From assembly GCF_005870035.1 (NCBI RefSeq), contig NZ_SWJG01000003.1, positions 1 to 64,000 of the forward strand: DNA of 64,000 nt, given 5' to 3'. Below the pieces are notes generated by a model. That model was not told the origin of the DNA. It did no database searches and was given only the letters and a program-made list of their open reading frames with translations. The position numbers and the translations under genes were made by a program. The stretch comes from Spirosoma lacussanchae. GTDB taxonomy: Bacteria > Bacteroidota > Bacteroidia > Cytophagales > Spirosomataceae. Positions 61,621 to 64,000 of the stretch are shown piece by piece. The first letter of the stretch is position 1, and each line of letters begins with the position of its first letter.

Positions 61621-64000
61621 ATGAACCGTTTCTTCACCGTACTGCTGTTGCTGACCGCCCTATCGGCCGTTGCTCAGAAAAATAGACCCGATCCGACCTT
61701 TACCCAGGACTGGAAACAGGCCGATTCACTCCTGAAAAAAGGCTTGCCCCAATCGGCACTCGAGATCGTTAACCGGATTTATACCCGCGCCAAAGCCGAC
61801 CGAAACCACCCGCAGGTGGTAAAAGCGGCTATGTACCGACTGGCCCACCAGCCCTACTCGACCGAAGATGTCCATGCCGAACTGATCGAGTCGCTCCGGC
61901 GCGATGTGGCCGAGTCGCCCGCGCCCGCCCGCAATGTGCTCCAGTCCATTCTGGCCGAAACGTACTGGCAGTACTATGAGCAAAACCGCTGGAAGTTCCA
62001 GAGCCGCCGAACCGACGATCGGGCCTCGGCCGACCCCCGTACCTGGGATCTGCGCCGACTGGTGGCCGAATCCGTCACCGCCTACGAAGCCTCGCTGAAG
62101 CCGCTCGATCTGCTCCGGAAAACGCCCGTTTCCGCTTTCGATCTAATTATTGAGAAAGGCGATGCGGAGTCGCGGCTGCTGCGGCCAACGCTTTACGACT
62201 TTCTGGCGCATCGGGCGCTGACTTTTTACCGGAACACAGAACCCGACATCATCCGGCCTGCCAACCGGTTCGCGCTGGACCAACCGGCTTACCTGGCCGA
62301 TGCGGCCACGTTTCTGAAAACACCGCTCACCAGCTCCGATACGCTCTCGCTCCGATTCCGGGCGTTGCAGCTTTATCAGCGTCTGATGGCGTTTCATGAG
62401 GCCGATACCAATCCGTTGCCGCTGGCGGTGCTCGATGCCGACCGGCTGGCGTTCGTGCATCAGTACAGCATCCTGCCCAACAAAGATTTGCGCTACCAGC
62501 AGGCGCTGGAGCAGCGGCTCAAATCCATTCGTAACCAGCCAGCCGAGCCGTTCTATGGGCTGGCGCTGGTCACGTTATGGAGCGAACTGAGCAACCAGCG
62601 CCCAGCCGGTGGCTGGCGACGGCGGGCGGCTGATCTGGCGGCCGATCTGCTCAAACGATTCCCCCAGACTACGCCCGAGACCACTAACCTGCGGCAGCTG
62701 CTCGACCGGTTCAGAACCCCGCTGGTCACTGTACAGGTCGAAGAAGGCAACGCGCCCAACAAACCCATCCGGGCGTCGGTCACGTACCAGAACGTGCCGA
62801 CCCTCTACTACCGCCTGATTAAAACCAGTGTCGATGATCAGAACCGGGTCGACCGTCGGCAGAATCCCGACGATGGCAAAGGGTTGGCGCGGCAGTATCT
62901 GAAACGGCCCGTTTTACTCCAGGGCTCGGTCAGCCTGCCCGACGATGGCGATCTGCAGTCACACCGGACCGAAATAGCCCTGCCTGCCCTGCCGCTGGGG
63001 CATTATGTGGTGCTGATTGCCAACAAACCCGATATGTCGGAGGCTACTGAGGTGCTGACCTACACGCGGCTTCACGTGACGCATATCGGGTACCTGATCG
63101 GGCATCGGCCGGTGCCGGTTAAACCCGTTGGGTCGGGCCAGTCCGATGATCTCGACAATCATTACACGCGTGACCCCAAGCTGTATGTGCTGAACCGGCA
63201 AACGGGCCAGCCCCTGCCCAACGCGCGGGTCGAGCTGTTCGAGCAGGTCTATGTCAACAATTACCAGGAGCATCGGCGGCTCAACACCATGCGCACCGAC
63301 GCTACGGGCGGGCTGGTGGTACCTGACAAGGTTGTACAGGGCAATCGTAGTTACCGGTTCCGGATCGTTACCCGACTCGATACCATCGATACCGAACCCA
63401 TATACTGGCCCGGCTACCAGCGGACCGAATCGAACACCGGCGAGGACGAGATCCGGGCGCTGCTCTTCACCGACCGGGCCATCTACCGGCCTGGGCAGCC
63501 GATCTTTTTCAAGGGCGTGCTGTACAAAGGCAAAACCGATGACTACCGGGTAGCGGCAGGTACGCAAACGCAGGCCACGCTGGTCGATGTAAATGGCGAA
63601 ACGGTATCCTCCCTGACGCTGACCAGCAACGCCTTCGGTACGGTAGATGGTCAGTTTACGGCCCCAACCGGTCGGCTGACGGGCGACATGAGCATCCGGA
63701 TCGAAAACAGCCAGACCAGCGTTCGGGTCGAAGAATATAAACGCCCCACGTTCGAGGTAAAAGCCGCCCCGCTGAAAGGCAGTTATAAACTGGGGCAGCC
63801 AGTATCGGTAACGGCTACGGCTAAAACCTTTGCGGGGGCAGTCGTCGACGGCGCTTCGGTACGCTACCGGATTACGCGCCAGCTCAAACCGCGCTGGATC
63901 TGGTGGGAGTGGAGCAACTACATACCGACGGGTCGTCAGGGCCTGCCGGTCGGGCCCGAAACCGAAATTGCCAACGGTACGCTCACGACCGATGCTACCG
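61621..64000 (+). CDS. Alpha-2-macroglobulin family protein, N-terminal part (cut by window end)
   Basis: 793 codons are open from the ATG at 61621 to the window edge with no stop. A signal peptide (MNRFFTVLLLLTALSAVAQ) is followed by a helical N-terminal region, a macroglobulin MG domain with the family phrase LLFTDRAIYRPGQPIFFKGVLYK near residues 618-640, and EEYKRPTFEVKAAPLKG. Bacterial alpha-2-macroglobulins trap proteases in the periplasm and are often paired with a penicillin-binding protein gene. The thioester and bait regions lie beyond the window. Confidence 0.9.
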   Translation, partial: MNRFFTVLLLLTALSAVAQKNRPDPTFTQDWKQADSLLKKGLPQSALEIVNRIYTRAKADRNHPQVVKAAMYRLAHQPYSTEDVHAELIESLRRDVAESPAPARNVLQSILAETYWQYYEQNRWKFQSRRTDDRASADPRTWDLRRLVAESVTAYEASLKPLDLLRKTPVSAFDLIIEKGDAESRLLRPTLYDFLAHRALTFYRNTEPDIIRPANRFALDQPAYLADAATFLKTPLTSSDTLSLRFRALQLYQRLMAFHEADTNPLPLAVLDADRLAFVHQYSILPNKDLRYQQALEQRLKSIRNQPAEPFYGLALVTLWSELSNQRPAGGWRRRAADLAADLLKRFPQTTPETTNLRQLLDRFRTPLVTVQVEEGNAPNKPIRASVTYQNVPTLYYRLIKTSVDDQNRVDRRQNPDDGKGLARQYLKRPVLLQGSVSLPDDGDLQSHRTEIALPALPLGHYVVLIANKPDMSEATEVLTYTRLHVTHIGYLIGHRPVPVKPVGSGQSDDLDNHYTRDPKLYVLNRQTGQPLPNARVELFEQVYVNNYQEHRRLNTMRTDATGGLVVPDKVVQGNRSYRFRIVTRLDTIDTEPIYWPGYQRTESNTGEDEIRALLFTDRAIYRPGQPIFFKGVLYKGKTDDYRVAAGTQTQATLVDVNGETVSSLTLTSNAFGTVDGQFTAPTGRLTGDMSIRIENSQTSVRVEEYKRPTFEVKAAPLKGSYKLGQPVSVTATAKTFAGAVVDGASVRYRITRQLKPRWIWWEWSNYIPTGRQGLPVGPETEIANGTLTTDAT

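Overview
The window reads as chromosomal DNA of a Bacteroidota bacterium of the Cytophagales, most like the Spirosoma group. Grounds: the 5' part of a 16S rRNA gene with a cytophagal sequence at the left edge; promoters of the Bacteroidota type (TTG, about 20 bp, TAnnTTTG); a GldJ gliding lipoprotein; a type IX secretion sorting domain; a CxxCH sugar-dehydrogenase-like protein; and many lipobox proteins. There are no transposases, prophages, CRISPR arrays or tRNA genes that I can see. The genus is inference.

Left part (1-23.4 kb), origin-proximal core. The rRNA operon leads leftward out of the window. pruA, thrC and a TPR protein follow. A gene-free, AT-rich 490 bp stretch (5518-6007) is packed with DnaA boxes and is the likely chromosomal oriC. 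It lies one gene from mnmG/gidA, a classic origin neighbour. Two parS-like ParB sites (8836-8851, 18724-18739) fit this. Then come a DUF4175 coiled-coil membrane protein, comF, gldJ, mfd, a barstar-like protein, a three-gene quinone/aromatic detoxification group resembling the mhq genes, pdhA and recF.

Middle part (23.5-42.6 kb), transport and carbohydrate or surface functions. It holds a GH140-type hydrolase, a complete RND efflux operon (TetR, TolC, lipoprotein adaptor, inner-membrane pump), a CBM9-like protein, a subtilase without an export signal, a propeller-like lipoprotein, a modular hairpin repeat array at 36 kb, a membrane phosphoesterase, a dienelactone hydrolase, an exported nucleoside-deaminase-like protein, a GGCT protein, a YegD-type Hsp70 and a GtrA protein.

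43-46 kb. A 46-residue ORF carries a textbook lasso-peptide leader and is followed by a PqqD-type recognition protein. No B2 protease or lasso cyclase is nearby, so this is an orphan or reduced RiPP locus. typA/bipA follows.

Right part (46-64 kb). A long leftward block runs from an ECF sigma factor and a membrane-anchored barrel protein through a serpin and several small secreted lipoproteins to an LVIVD-repeat lipoprotein. A rightward block then holds an exported sugar isomerase/epimerase-like protein, a HEAT-repeat cytochrome dehydrogenase, a type IX-secreted repeat protein and the 5' part of an alpha-2-macroglobulin gene cut by the window end.

The main unusual signals are the origin region with its outlying DnaA boxes, the orphan lasso precursor plus recognition protein, and the 36 kb repeat array.
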